A stretch of DNA of 64,000 nucleotides from Gambelia wislizenii (lineage: Eukaryota > Chordata > Lepidosauria > Squamata > Crotaphytidae): assembly GCA_030847615.1 (NCBI GenBank), contig JAUMIR010000005.1, forward strand, positions 246,798,645 to 246,862,644, given 5' to 3'. The notes beneath the pieces were generated by a model. The model was not told the DNA's origin. It ran no database searches and was given only the letters and a program-made list of their open reading frames with translations. Each line of letters begins with the position of its first letter. Positions within the stretch are counted from its first letter, which is position 1. This document shows, in pieces, positions 20,431-32,344 of the stretch. The position numbers and the translations under genes are program-made.

Positions 20431-22222
20431 TTTTGCTGAATTTGATTCTTTTATGTGGAATTTAGATTGGGGGCTAATTAAAGCAAATTCCTCCTTTTAC
20501 CATCTTAGTTTCACTTTGATTTTTTTTCTTATTTGTTAACATTAGTTCTACAATGGCCCCTTTTAAACAAAACCTGTAAAAGGAATACAAAAGTTTTGGG
20601 AAATGATTTTGATAATTTTATTTTTTCTTATGCAACTGTAACTGTTCAGATACTACAACAAATGAATAAATTCCACAGAAACAATAACATGAGTGGTCAG
20701 ACAAAATGGTGGACTAAATAATGTAAAAGATCTCTTCACTCTCTAATTGCTCTGATTTTCTGTAAATTATCCTCTTGAGATGTGTTGCTGTGGATTAATT
20801 GGGTTTGTTGCAACACTAGTTCAGATATACAAGTTCACTCTAGTGGGTAGGGGTATACTCCAAGGACACCTTGCATTCAGATGTGGGGAGCAGGTGTTCT
20901 CTATCCTCTTGTCACTTTTCTCCCAGGAACTGACATGTTATAAAGCAGCCCCAAGCTTGTGATATTTTAAAATTCTTATCTAAATGAAATACTCTGTTTT
21001 TGGAGAATAGAACAGAGCACTGGGGGTAAATTCCTTAATATACAGCAGTTGCTGGTGGCAGAAGTTTGGAGGTGACATCAGACAATTCTCCAAGGGAGCA
21101 TTACTGAAGGAAATGACTAAATAACATTTCTGCAACACAAATGTAGAAGAACTTATAGTATCTATTGTGGAAGCTAGTGTGCCTTGCCAACAATTTTTCA
21201 ATGCATGCTCAGGTCCCATTTGCTCGCATGTGAAAAAATGAAGCAATAATGACAATGATGTCGGCTTTCCCCCTCGATTAATGATGGGCTATGACCTGAA
21301 GGGCAGTGAAGACGTTCCATTTGATCATTAACTCTCACAAAATATAGTGGGCCAAGGCCTTCATTTTCAGTGAGAGAGCAAACCTGTACAGTCTACTGTA
21401 CTTCTGGCTGGATGTGGATGCTCTAGTGACTGTTTCAACATCTAGTTTTCTATGTGGAAAGGATGTTCAGTTAGCAAAACTTCCACTTATAGTCAAAACT
21501 GATATAAGAGAGTAGGTTGTACTGGAGGTTAGTTTTCTACTTAGCATGCTATTTTTTTTTCAGGCAGGAAGGAGGGATTAGAGGCACATTCCAGTATGTC
21601 ATTCTTGCCCCTGCAAAGCCAGACAGGTTTACCACTTCAACAGAACAACACTTGGCCTCAGGAACCATTTCTAATCAAGAGCTGAAGGGAAGGAAGCTAA
21701 AGAAACACAGGTCATAATCCTTTTGGTATTAAAAAGGATCCTGTGCTATAAAGCTCTGCTAGGAAGATAAAAGTATTGATAGATATTGCAAGTATCAGTT
21801 CATTAGTAAATGGCCAATAATATAAATGACTTTATTAACAAAAGTAGAAGTACGGCCACCTCTTATTTTGAAGGCTCATGGTGTTTGTTCTATAACAACT
21901 TGGAACCTATGTAATCACAACCAAGGTACAAATAATGGAACATACTAGTTTATTATCCATCAACTCTCCAAAATATGGAGAAAACCTCAAATTAGAGAGA
22001 CTTGATTATAGATTTTATATGGATTGGTTTGTTTCTGCTTTCAACACAACTTTTAATTCTCCATGGTACCCACTGGCTCCTAATAATCCTTTCCTGTTCC
22101 TTATTACTTCAATAAAACTTCCTGTTTCCTATTACTTTGATAAAATATCAAATAATGATTACATATTATTTTATGGAGAACATCACACACTGACCAGAAA
22201 AAATGTGCACGCAAGCTAGCTA
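20431..22222. other. No gene seen
   Basis: About 1.8 kb of A/T-rich intronic sequence between DIRS D and DIRS E. Short open stretches (for example 21935-22219) have no recognisable domains, splice partners or repeats. I see nothing to annotate. Confidence 0.5.
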
Positions 22223-22594
22223 AGGTTCTTCTTCATGGTCTCTATGACTCACACGAAGGGGTCTGATCTGCCTTTGTACAGAGTAGCTCAGATAATTCTT
22301 ACAGTGAAACAGAGTGGTTTTGGTGGCAATTCCACTGCCCTTTCCAAATGCACATGTGTCAGCATTCCCACTCTGTACCTCATTTCCTTTTCATCCATTG
22401 CAGTTCCAGCAGTGCAAGGGAACTTTCCAAGCCTTTGCAGAGCATATGACATCTTCCTTTCACTTTTATTCTCATTTATCCTTGTTTGTTTTTTGTTTAT
22501 TCCTTCATTGAGTTCTTTATTCCCTTTGGAATTTTTTTTGCTTCTTCTTTCTCATGGGCTTTTTAGTCCATGGTAGCACTTCTCAAAGTCTATC

Positions 22595-22790
22595 TTTAAA
22601 AAGTGTGTGCAGTGTGGTAGCAAAATCCCACAACTGACCAGCATTCTCATTGCCTTTTGTGTTTGGGAGAATCTCACATTGTTGAGACTTGCAAACACTG
22701 TAAATATTTTTCTCAGAAAGCTTTGAAAAAAACATCTGTACTGCCTCAAAAGTCTCCAAGATGGAGAAGATGCTCCAAACAGGAGCCTCA
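22595..22790 (+). pseudogene. DIRS E gag, N-terminal zinc motif
   Basis: KKCVQCGSKIPQ, then after one frame change DQHSHCLLCLGESHIVETCK followed by HCKYFSQKAL. Two Cys-x2-Cys pairs plus His residues follow the DIRS gag motif pattern seen in the other copies. A single frameshift separates the halves. Confidence 0.75.
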
Positions 22791-23663
22791 AATCTTGCCG
22801 CATCCATGAGACTTCTTCAGTTTTGGGTTTCATTTCTAATGTTCTTTCTATTAAGATTACGATTCCTCTGCTGGTTCCACCAAGATCCACAGCTTCATCA
22901 TCCTCTGAGAAACACAGATTTGCTTTGAATAAAGAGACAAAGAAAAATAAACACAGAAAGATAAATTTCATAATTTTCCTTTTAAGCAAGCTACATCCAA
23001 ATTGAAGGTTCTAGTTGGTTCTCATTCCTCTGCCTTGGATTCTACCCATGGCCACATCTGGGGGTTCAAGATACCTGCTGAGTCTCCTCTCCCCTCAGCA
23101 GACATTATGGAACCAGAGCCAATGCTCGATAAAAATTCAGAGGGCCCTTTTTTCTTCCAATAAAGAGGTCTAATTCGTGGCAACTTATTCTGATAGGATA
23201 CCTCTTCTTTGCCAGATACCTCTTCTTTGTAGTGTGCAAAAGAAACTCACATTTTCCTCATGAACCCAGATGTAGGAGCAGGCTCCACATCATAGTCTCC
23301 ATATCATAGACATTATGAAAGGTCTCCAGTTCGCTGTTCTTCTCTGCCTCAACATTCCCCACTTCAGAGTCCACTCACCTTTGAGAAGTATCTCTCCAGA
23401 GTCCTCTGCTTCTTACCACTCCTCTAGGAGAGGTTTTGATCCATACCAATTCCCACCACATGCCTCGCCTCCAACATATCCTTGGACTCGCTACCCCACC
23501 TGTATAATGGGACTCCTCAGGCATGGATATGCCTTTAAGGACACCATTCCTCTAGCTTCAGAGGATGCTCTCCAGAGGTTGCAACCAGCATCTCTGTAGG
23601 CAGCACCTTCAGGTACTGTGTCAAGACCACCACCAGAGGAGCCAAATCCAACTGAGTCATTGG

Positions 23664-23838
23664 ATCTTCTTCGTGGTCTCTGTGAATCACACAGCTGGAT
23701 TACTGCTGCACCTGCATAGAGCATCCGAACCTTCTAGAAACACTAGGCAGAATATGCTTTGATACATTTTTGGCGGTAACTCCGCCCATCCTAATGGTCC
23801 CTTATAAGGGCTTCCCACCTAAATCCTCTCAGTTCCTT
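23664..23838 (+). repeat. Left inverted terminal repeat of the complete DIRS copy
   Basis: Reads ATCTTCTTCGTGGTCTCTGT through TTTGGCGGTAACTCCGCCCA to CTCAGTTCCTT. The reverse complement is at 29573-29750, with a few differences. Confidence 0.9.
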
Positions 23839-24131
23839 TCTTTCTGCCGCGTTAGCAGCTTGAAGGAACTTCTGTTCGCTAGGTGTTTTTCTCTCATACG
23901 ATCTGGTTTGACTTGGCTTTGGTTCTTTGACGATGATTTTTTGCTTTATCCCTCTGGTTTTGGTATTTGGCTTCTGACCACTCAATTTTTGACCTGTTTC
24001 TGGCTTTTGACGACGACTTTGGTTTACTCCTTTGGCTTTGGCATTTACCTCAGATATTGTTACTGACCTGGACTGTCCTTGACCACATTTTTTTCTTCGC
24101 TGCGATTATTGTTGCTGTTATTGTGAATAAG

Positions 24132-25979
24132 ATGTCTGTGAAAGGAGCCTTTAAATGCTGCGTGATTTGTCAGGCAAAACTCCCAAATGCGGACGGTCAT
24201 TCCCGCTGTTTAATATGTTTGGGAGAAACCCATAACGTCAACGCATGCGTTCATTGTAAGGCCTTTATGCCACAGGCTCGCAAACAAAGGCTCTCACGCC
24301 TAAAGTCTTTCCTATATGAGAAGGCCCTAATCCCTGCTGCAGCTCCGGCCTCTGTTTCTGCCTCAGCCCCGACTTCAGCTTCTTCTTCTGAACCCCGACG
24401 GCTGCCCCTCGGGATCGGGCTCCTACCACCACTGAGGCCCGTCCCAGTACTGAGTCTGCCTCCTCTCAGTCTTTAAAGAAGAAGAGGAAAGAAAAACATC
24501 TATCTTAGCATGAGTCCAGCAAAACTAAGAGTAAGACAAAGGAAGGTTCAATGATATCAAGGCCCTTGGAAGGTGCTGCTCCAGTGATCCCTCCGCAACG
24601 ATCGACTGATGCTGAGGCCACCTTTGTCCGGCCCTTGCCTATTTCCACCACGCCGGAACCTGAGGCTCGCCGATCACGTATACCATCGGAATCTGTGGAG
24701 ATTGTGGCGATCGAGATCCTGCCCAGTACCGACCCCGAAAGACCCCCTAAGCGTCTTGAGGCATCTCCTGCTCTGGTTGTGTCGAGGGGCTCAGTTACTA
24801 GAACGCCACTCTTTGGACGAGGAGTTTGAGGTCATCGAGTCTGAAGTTGTCCCTCGAAGCCGTACACCTACTGCAATCCGTGATGATGTTCCAGCCTATT
24901 CCGCCTATGATCTTGCCCGATCCATCTGCAGGACAGGTTTCGGGTCTCCCACGGGTTCACAGATCTTTACTCCAAGGGGTGATGTCCTTGACGCTACCAT
25001 CACGGACCGTCCAATTGCTCGATCCCCATGGCGGGCCGATCTGGATGTTGTGAAACCAGTGTCGAAAAGGGATGCTGTGATCCAAGTGTCTCCTCCTGAA
25101 CATCGCCCTCTACCTCAGACCCCTCCAACTCCACAGCCCCGATCCCATACACTGCCATGGGACTCTAGTCTTTCGCCGGAGGGTTCGACGTTGTCTTCCT
25201 CCATGTCTTGGGACCTTTACCGACCATACTTGCCATCGCCAAAGACTGAGTTGATGGAGGATGATTCCTCTTCCCCAACAGATGATGTTCGTGCGTTCAC
25301 AGAGCAAATGGTACAGATGCCCCATGCACTTGATCTTAAATTGGAGGAATGAGCAACTGATCCCGTGGACCCAATTTTCCAGCGGATCCAGTCGAAGGCG
25401 CCCCCGATGACTTCCATCCCGGTGCTGCCCTCCTTGTTGAAGATCACACAGGGATCCTGGGAGAATCCTTCCTCGATTCAGTCAACATCCAAAAAGATAG
25501 ATTTTCTGTACCGTGTTGGAGGCGAACATGTGGATTGGCTCCAAAACCACCCAACTCCGAATTCTGTGGTCGTCGAAGTCACACAGAACAAGAAACGGTT
25601 TCGGCCTCTGTCATCCCCACCGGACCCAGAGGGCAGGAAACTGGACATTGTCGGGAAGAAAATTTACTCTGCAGCTGGTTTGAGCTTCCGTGTGGCGAAT
25701 TATTCGGGTTGCATGGGAGCTTACCAGCAAGTTTTATGGGAACGAATGAGTCGTCTAATCCAAGACCTTCCTGAGGAGCGGCGGAGGATGGCGGAGGCTA
25801 TACAATCGGAGGCCCAGTCTCTAGCAGGGCAACAGATGAATTCGGTCCGTCATGTGGCAGACTGCGCAGCAAAAACCATCGCTGGTTCCATTGTGCTGTG
25901 GCGGCACGCATGTTTGCGATCCTTGGGTCTCATGCCTCTAGCCTCGTCCACCATAGAAGATCTGCCCTTCGATGAGTGA
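24132..25979 (+). pseudogene. DIRS gag-like protein, broken
   Basis: Starts at ATG 24132 with FKCCVICQAKLPNADGHSRC, CLGETHNVNACVHCKAF and ARKQRLSRLKSFLYEKAL, a double Cys-x2-Cys/His motif likely to bind nucleic acid. A Pro/Ser-rich middle follows, then a conserved C-terminal block: SIPVLPSLLKITQGSWEN, GKKIYSAAGLSFRVANYSGC, YQQVLWERMSRLIQDLPEER and QQMNSVRHVADCAAKTIAGS. The frame changes near 24470 and 24830, and a TGA interrupts at 25350-25352. The same blocks occur in B, C and E, so this is the family's capsid-like protein. It would package element RNA in the cytoplasm. Confidence 0.85.
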
Positions 25980-26285
25980 TTTGTTTAATGGGACAACCGA
26001 CGAAAAGCTCGAGTTCACCCCAAAGATGAGGACCACTGCCAGGAAATATGGTATGGGCTCCACCTCCGCCTCTCAGTACCGTCCTAGAGGCAGGTATTCC
26101 TGGGAAGCCCAATCGTATGGCCAACAGTTCCGCTGAGGGTACTCTGGCCAGTCCTCCCGTCGGTCCCGTTATGCTTTCTCTCCCTCTCTGGCCTCATCGG
26201 TGAGGACCCAGGGCTCGGGTTCCAGATACCGCCAATCACCGCGGCAACGATCCAGGGATCAGAGCTGGAAGAAATTTTAATTGCA

Positions 26286-28120
26286 TTGTTGACCTGTTTC
26301 CCTTCTCTCTTAGACACCACTCTTCGGGGATCGACTGTCAAGTTTCCAAGAAGCCTGGTTTTCTATGACATCAGACTGCTGGGTGCTTCGAATCATCCAG
26401 AACGGCTATTGGATCGAATTTGGCACTCTGCCTCCGACGGGAGTAGTTTGATCAACACCGCCCTCCCCTCTCCTCCTCGAGGAGGTGCAGACTCTGTTGC
26501 AGAAGTGGGCCATCGAACCCGTCGAACCCGACCTTCACCATCTCTGCTTCTTCTCGAGGTACTTTCTGGTAACAAAGAAGGACGGTGGTCTCGGTCCGAT
26601 TTTCAATCTCCATGGAGTGAACAAGTATATAGCCCCGACGAAGTTCAGAATGGTTACCTTGGCCTCCATCCTTCCACTTCTGAAACGGTACGACTGGTTC
26701 GTCTCCATAGACTTGAAGGACGCCTATTTCCACATCTGGATTCATCCGGCCCACAGGCACTTCCTTGCATTTCAAGTTGGACCCAATGCCTTCCAATTCA
26801 GAGTGCTCCCTTTCGGCCTCTCGACTGCTTCTCGAGTCTTCACAAAGTTCATGGCGGTGGTGGCGGCGTTCCTTTGGCAGCAGGGGGTTGTGGTCTTCCC
26901 CTTCATCGACGACTGGCTGATTGTGGTGGAGTCTCGACATCAGCTCGAACTCGATGTTGGCCTCACCTTAGATGCCTCAGACTTCCTGGGACTTGTCAAC
27001 ATCGAGAAGTCTCAGCTTCATCCAGCTCAAGTGATCCAGTTCATTGGAGCTCATCTAGAATCTGTGACAGTAGCAGCATACTTACCTCAAGACCTCTTCG
27101 ACACCCTTTGGACCTTGATCCATGCTTGTCTTCGGTCCTGAAGGCTCCCCGCTCATTCAGTCCAGGTACTTCTCGGTCACATGGCAGCTATGACTTATGT
27201 GACCCGCCTCGCCAGACTTCGGTTCCATCTGCTCCAACATTGGTTCCTACAAGTGTTTGATCCTCTCCGTGATTCTCTGAACAAGATGCTCACGATGCCG
27301 CGAGCGGTTCAACGGTCTCTAGACTGATGGCTGGTACCGGACAACATCCTATCGGGTATGCCATTCGACCTTCCTCAGCCGGACGTCTCTCTGACAACGG
27401 ACACCTCAATGCAAGGCTGGGGAGCGCACCTCAAGTCCTACGACATTCGGGGCTCTTGGAACACAGAAGAACAAGCTCTCCATATCAACATCCTGGAACT
27501 TCTAGCCGTCCAGAAAGCATTGCACGCCTTCGAGTCCTTTGTGATGGGCAAGACAGTATTAGTACTGACAGACAAGACATCTGTCATGTACTACCTGAAA
27601 AAGCAAGGAGGCACGAGGTCCCCTCAACTTCTGCAGCTCATGCTGGACATCTGGGATTGGTGTGTCCACAGGAATATTTTGTTCCAATCCATCCATCTTC
27701 CCGGGGAGGAGAACACTCTTGCAGATGAACTCAGCCGCTCGAGTCTCTCCATCTACGAGTGGCATCTGCACAGGTCGGTCACTTTGGACCTGTTCCGAAG
27801 GTGGGGCCTTCCTCAAGTAGACCTCTTCGCATCTCCTGAAAATGCTCAGTGTCCCCAGTTCTGTTCAAGGCTATGCACTCCCAGATCGAGGGGAGATGCA
27901 TTCCTGTTCCAGTGGTCGGGTCCTCTACCTGTTTCCTCCATTCCCGCTGCTGACAAGAGTAATTGCCAAGCTTCGCTGGAATTGAGCGAACGCTATCGTC
28001 ATCGCCCCGTGGTGGCCTCGGCAGCCGTGGTTTGCGACTCTGTTACACCTGTCCAAGCGTCGCTTCATTCGTCTTCCATCCTGTCCAGATCTGCTCACTA
28101 TTCACAAAGGCAAGGTTAGG
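26286..28120 (+). pseudogene. DIRS reverse transcriptase and RNase H, broken
   Basis: The reverse transcriptase blocks are RYFLVTKKDGGLGPIFNLHG, VSIDLKDAYFHIWIHPAHRH with the first catalytic Asp, FRVLPFGLSTASRVFTKFMA and FPFIDDWLIVV with the IDD active site (near 26902-26920). After stops at 27139 (TGA) and 27325 (TGA), the same frame gives RNase H: LTTDTSMQGWGAHL, INILELLAVQKAL, VLVLTDKTSVMYYLKKQGG and IHLPGEENTLADELSR. The catalytic acids appear present. An FLFQWSGPLPVSS linker leads to the recombinase. The enzyme would copy element RNA into circular DNA. It is dead through the internal stops only. Confidence 0.9.
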
Positions 28121-28339
28121 CATCCCGACCTGGACTGTCTGCATCTGACAGCATGGAGGCTGATTCTGTGATTCGCCCTTCGAGCACAGGGCCTTCGGGT
28201 TCATCTTCGATACCAAGGCAGCTTGCATCTCTCCATCCAGACGTCCAAGCTGTCATCAATGCTGCATGGAGGCCGTCTACCCGAAAGTCATACTACTACA
28301 AGTGGAATTAATATGAAGCCTTCCTGGCCTCTTGAGGTC

Positions 28340-29234
28340 TGAGTCCTGAATCGTTCTCCATCCCGATTGTGCTGGAGTTCCTTCTCCAACTGTCTTCTGT
28401 CGCTTTCGTCGATCCGGTGCTACTTGGCAACTATCTCCATTGAGTTCCAGGCAAGAGGTCGTCCATCTCCCTTTGTTGATGTGATGGTAAAGAAGTTTTT
28501 GAGAGGCTACTCCAACCTGCATCCTCCAGTGACCGAACCGACCCCGGCTTGGAGTCTTGAATTGGTCCTCTCACAACTGGTTCGCTGACCTTTCGAGCCC
28601 TTGGCTTCTACTGATCTATGACTTCTCTCCTGGAAGACTGCTTTCCTTGTGGCCATCACTTCAGTACGTCGGGCTGGCGAGCTCTGTGCCTTGAGATCTG
28701 ATCCTCCATACGCTGTTTTTCATAAACACTAAGTGGTGCTTCGTCCCGACATTTCCTTCCTCCCAAAAGTGGTGTCGAGCTTCCATCTCAACCAGTCCAT
28801 CACGCTCCCTGCTCTTATGCAGGACCCGAAGGACTGATTCAAATGCACCCTCCATCTCATGGACGTCAGGAGGGCTCTGGCCTTCTACATTCAAAGGACT
28901 CTGTCCCATAGAAAGTCACCCAGACTGTTTGTGTCTTATGCTGACTCGAAGCTTGGAGAGCCCATCTCTCCGCAACGGTTATCGAAGTGGGTGACATTGA
29001 CCATTGCTCTCTGCTACAAACTGGCAAAGAAGTCTCTGCCGGCACGTGTTCGAGGACAATCTACGAGAGCTGTCTCCACTTCGACAGCTTTTCTCTCCTG
29101 AGTGCCTCTAGAGGACATTTGCAGAGCTGTAACCTGGTCATCACCTTTGACTTTCATTTCCCATTACAGACTTGACTCTCGTTCTAGGAATGAGGCTGCC
29201 TTTGTGAAGGCTGTACTGTTATCGTCTATTCAAT
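28340..29234 (+). pseudogene. DIRS tyrosine recombinase, broken
   Basis: The N-terminal core-binding part has CYLATISIEFQARGRPSPF and KKFLRGYSNLHPPVTEPTPA. The catalytic domain has AFLVAITSVRRAGELCALRS (first Arg), LPKVVSSFHLNQSITLPALM, KSPRLFVSYADSKLGEPISP, RGQSTRAVSTSTAF (the usual His of the His-x-x-Arg motif is Gln here), DICRAVTWSS and FISHYRLDSRSRNEAAF with the presumed nucleophilic Tyr. In-frame TGA codons occur at 28586 and 28619, with more further on. It would insert the circular DNA intermediate in the nucleus. Both the His loss and the stops argue against activity. Confidence 0.85.
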
Positions 29235-29400
29235 GAGTGAGTGTTCATGTTGCCAAGTCAGTTGATGTTTCATATAGTTTGATTAGTTTACTTAAGAATG
29301 TGCTCTTAACATTTCAATCTCAGGTTGTCTGTGTATTGTGGTATAGTGGGTGTAGGACATACCCTTCTCCAAGAGTGAAGCTTGCCAGTCTACACGCAGC

Positions 29401-29500
29401 TGTGTGATTCACAGAGACCATGAAGAAGATGGACAGGTTGCTTACCTGTAACCATAGATCTTCGAGTGGTCTTCTGTGAATTCACACAGACCCGCCCATC
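29401..29500 (+). repeat. Internal complementary region of the complete DIRS copy
   Basis: GTGATTCACAGAGACCATGA and AGAAGATGGACAGG (29404-29437) are complementary to the left end. AACCATAGATCTTCGAGTGG and TCTTCTGTGAATTCACACAG (29450-29489) are complementary to the right end. Together they mirror the joined ends, which is how DIRS elements are thought to restore full ends during circular replication. Confidence 0.88.
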
Positions 29501-29572
29501 CTCCCCTCTATGTCCTACTACATCATATAAACATGCTTAATGTTCCTGATGCTGCAGATTGCAGCATCACTC

Positions 29573-29775
29573 AAGGAACTGAGGGGATTTAGGCGGGAAG
29601 CCCTTATAAGGGACCGTTAGGATGGGCGGAGTTACCGCCAAAAATGTATCAAAGCACATTCTGCCTAGCATTTCTAGAAGGTTCCGAAGCTCTGCGCAGG
29701 CGCAGGAATAACCCAACTGTGTGAATTCACAGAAAACCACTCAAAGATCTATGTTTACAGAGAAGCAACCTGTCC
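29573..29775 (-). repeat. Right inverted terminal repeat of the complete DIRS copy
   Basis: Inverted copy of 23664-23838 (for example GGCGGAGTTACCGCCAAAAA) plus a right-specific tail ending GCAACCTGTCC. Other copies have CAGGTAAGC just before this end; here it reads CAGAGAAGC. Confidence 0.88.
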
Positions 29776-30260
29776 ATCTACTTCCTAATTGAATTTGAAT
29801 TTCACTGCCTACCCCTCTGCTGCCTCTGAACACCATTCTAGGGCCAATGACTCTAATCAGTTGCCCATAAAGGAAAGGATCCAGTGTGTCCATCCTCCAT
29901 TGATCATCACTTCTGTCCTCCATGGAATCAGGCTCAGATTTGGGAGGTTGGAGTAGCAAAACCTCCCACTTCACACAAGAGTCCAAACATGCTTTCACCT
30001 CACTGGATGCAACTGTGCTGGATACTCATCTGTTACCCCCTTCTGATGACATGCAACCCTATATGGACCAGCTGCTAAGTATGGCCTCAGTGCTAGGACT
30101 TGGAAATTAAGACACCATCAGGCATGACCACAGGGTCCAATCCAAATCAATTCCTTCTGCATCCAGACTGATTCTACCCTCACTCTTGAAAGTTTCCTTC
30201 CAATCATTGCAGACTCCATAGTCTACAGGGGTCTTCCAGTTATTCAACAGATTAAGGATT
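29776..30260 (+). pseudogene. DIRS E gag, middle part
   Basis: After the nested copy the outer gag resumes: PPSDDMQPYMDQLLSMASVL aligns with PTDDVRAFTEQMVQMPHAL of the complete copy, and SASRLILPSLLKVSFQSLQ aligns with SIPVLPSLLKITQGSW. A TAA follows LGLGN. It becomes unrecognisable after about 30260. Confidence 0.7.
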
Positions 30261-30715
30261 AGAGGACGGTCAAAAGCAAAAATCATTGAAATGTGGAACC
30301 ATTATGTGCCATTATGAATATTACTGTACTGGTCCCTAACTTGACAAATAAGTGGGGTAATTTGACAAATAAGTGGCGTAAAAATGCTTTTACGCCAGCT
30401 CTTGGGCTGAGGTGGCAGCTCCTTCTCCTTTGCGCTGCCCATTCCTAGGCTCCAGCCTCCTTTTGCAGCCCTCGGGAGCCAACTCCTCGGGCTCCTGAAG
30501 GGAAGGAGGAAGAGAGAAAGGAAGGATCCAAAACTTTGAGGAGTTTGGGGGGAAAGAAACACAGCTAGATGAGGTTGGCAGGGAAAGTACCTCTGCCATC
30601 ACTGCTGTTGCTCCTGCTGCCATCAGTACAGCCATCTGTCAGTAGCAGCTGCAGGTCAATACATTAGCGAGAAGCTGCAATAGGACTACAGCTCCCAATA
30701 CACCCTGTGCTTAGG
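30261..30715. other. Unassigned GC-richer stretch
   Basis: GACAAATAAGTGG occurs twice in tandem (30345-30377), followed by a GC-rich region with short open stretches on the minus strand. No family is recognised. It interrupts DIRS E together with the Penelope-like unit. Confidence 0.4.
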
Positions 30716-30768
30716 TTTTCTGTGGGGTTTTTTTCCAGGCTGTGAGGCCGTGTTCTGGAAGAGGTTAT

Positions 30769-30811
30769 TCCTGATGTTTAGCCTGCATCTGTGGCTGATA
30801 TCTTCAGAGAA
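30769..30811 (-). ncRNA. Degenerate hammerhead ribozyme motif
   Basis: Minus strand: CTGAAGA is intact, but the second core strand is TAAAC and the cleavage triplet ATC, so G12 is lost. Predicted inactive. Confidence 0.4.
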
Positions 30812-31007
30812 TGGTTGGGTAGGGTGTGTGGTTTATATACTGCGAGTCCCTGTTGGAGAGGATATGTAAATTTGTGTATTTGAATGGCCAGTTCCTGGGG
30901 GGGGGGATAAGCCATTAACATGGTAAACAAAGATAAACTTCTAGAGATAAACAAAGTTTGGCTACCAGTCCTGAAAAATACCAAAATCAAAACTCAACAT
31001 GTAAAGG

Positions 31008-31066
31008 AAGTTGGACTGGATGGCCCTTGTGGTCTCTTCCAACTCTACAATTCTATGATTCTATGA
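31008..31066 (+). mobile_element. CR1 3' tip
   Basis: GTTGGACTGGATGGCCCTTG, then CTCTTCCAACTCTACAATTC and TATGATTCTATGA: only the last 60 bases of a CR1 LINE. Confidence 0.85.
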
Positions 31067-31239
31067 ACTCCACCCAGGGACAGGGTGATTTCCAGCAGAT
31101 AATGGGCCATTAGCCAAACTGACACTAATCCCCTTTGCATATCTTTCCCCAGGAACTAGCCATTCAAATACACAAATGTACATATCCTCTCCAACAGGGA
31201 CTCACAGTATATAACCCCACACACACCCCTACCCAACCA

Positions 31240-31282
31240 TTCTCTGAAGATGCCAGCCACAGATGCAGGTGAAAAGTTAGGA
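31240..31282 (+). ncRNA. Degenerate hammerhead ribozyme motif
   Basis: CTGAAGA (31244-31250) and GAAA (31271-31274) are kept. Helix III reads AAGTT, which breaks the second closing pair and changes the cleavage base to T. Possibly weakly active, more likely dead. Confidence 0.45.
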
Positions 31283-31659
31283 ATAAACTTCCAGAACACA
31301 GCCTCACAGCCCGGAAAAAAACCCACAGAATATCTATGGATGCCAGTCGTGAAAGCCTTTGACTCCACACTCCCTGTGCTGCTTGATCATCCTCAGTGGG
31401 TGCTGGACAAGGCATTGGGAAACCTGGAGGTTGTAGCTGTGCTCTCATCTTCTCCGTCTCCTCTTAATCACCTTCTGAATGATGGAGAGGTGAAGGGGCA
31501 GGAGAAGAGGAAGCGGTTTAAAGAGTAGGTCATTGAAAAGTGAGTTGTTGAGAAGTGGGAATGGGATGCTTTTATACCACCAACATCTAGATGGGTGGGA
31601 AATCTTTACACCGTGCAGGAGGATAATTGCTACTACCTGTTTAAGCACCCTGCTTTAAA

Positions 31660-31940
31660 TTCCATCATTGTTAAAAAAAATCCATTTTGGAGGCAGCACA
31701 ATTGAAAGGGAAGGACAAGATCTACTTGGTGCTTTCAGACAAGGATGGTCATCGTCTGAATGTGATGAGCAGGAAGATCAACTCCTCACTGGCCTTCTCT
31801 TTTCAAATCTCCAACTTTCAAGTTTGCAGGTGCTGTGGGAGAAGATGTCACCTATGCTGGACAAACTCCCTGATGACATCCGGAATCTTTCCCAAAGCTA
31901 TCTTGCGAAGTTCATAGATTGTTATTGCAGCAAATTCTAA
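31660..31940 (+). pseudogene. DIRS E gag, C-terminal part
   Basis: Contains LEAAQLKGKDKIYLVLSDKD, MSRKINSSLAFSFQISNFQV and then VLWEKMSPMLDKLPDDIRNL. These parallel the C-terminal gag block of the complete DIRS copy (GKKIYSAAGLSFRVANYSGC, VLWERMSRLIQDLPEERRR). One frame change. Confidence 0.7.
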
Positions 31941-32344
31941 CATCTTACCATCATGCTGACAATGAGGCTAAGTTGCTCACTTCCGCCATCTCTTAGGGGA
32001 GAGTTGCCTGGCTTTGTATCTCTGGGCTTAGATCTGACACACATACCAAGATTGAAGATCTTCCATTTGATATGAAAGGTCTCTTCCATGAATCTACTGA
32101 TGAAAAGTTGGACAGAGATTATAAGCTCAAACTTACCAAAGTTGGGGTGACTTCAGCCTCTTTGACAAAGAAGCAGTAGTGGATGAGGCCTCCTCAGAAA
32201 CCTTAAACTCAGCCCTACTCCAGCCGCCCCATTGACAGTCTCCTCAATCATCCTCATCCGCTTCTCTTAGAAACTCGTAACAAGTGATACCAGAATTGTC
32301 TTCCTTCATAGAAAGGACCCTGGAAACTCTTTTGTTTAAGCCCC

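Larger units (their letters stand above)
23664..29775 (+). mobile_element. Structurally complete DIRS-type retrotransposon nested in DIRS E
   Basis: 6.1 kb with all diagnostic parts in order: left terminal repeat, gag, reverse transcriptase with RNase H, tyrosine recombinase, internal complementary region, and right terminal repeat in inverted orientation. There are no direct target duplications, as expected for recombinase-mediated insertion. The coding parts keep long open stretches but carry several stops, nearly all TGA, plus a few frameshifts, so the copy is not autonomous. It sits between two halves of the DIRS E gag gene, so it is the younger of the two. Confidence 0.92.
30716..31375. 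mobile_element. Penelope-like palindromic repeat unit, copy 2
   Basis: Same layout as the unit at 76-640: a minus-oriented arm (30716-30915), a centre including ACTCCACCCAGG and GATTTCCAGCAGA, and a plus-oriented arm (31085-31350). Both arms carry hammerhead-like motifs. A short CR1 3' tip (31008-31066) sits in the centre and has replaced part of the left arm. The unit is inserted in the gag region of DIRS E. Confidence 0.6.

Noticed and set aside
22552..22989. 146-codon minus-strand open stretch with a hydrophobic start
   Set aside because: It is antisense to the DIRS E gag zinc motif, which explains the sequence on the plus strand.
26286..27260. 325-codon open stretch as a gene
   Set aside because: It is an alternative frame over the DIRS reverse transcriptase; the true blocks read in another frame.
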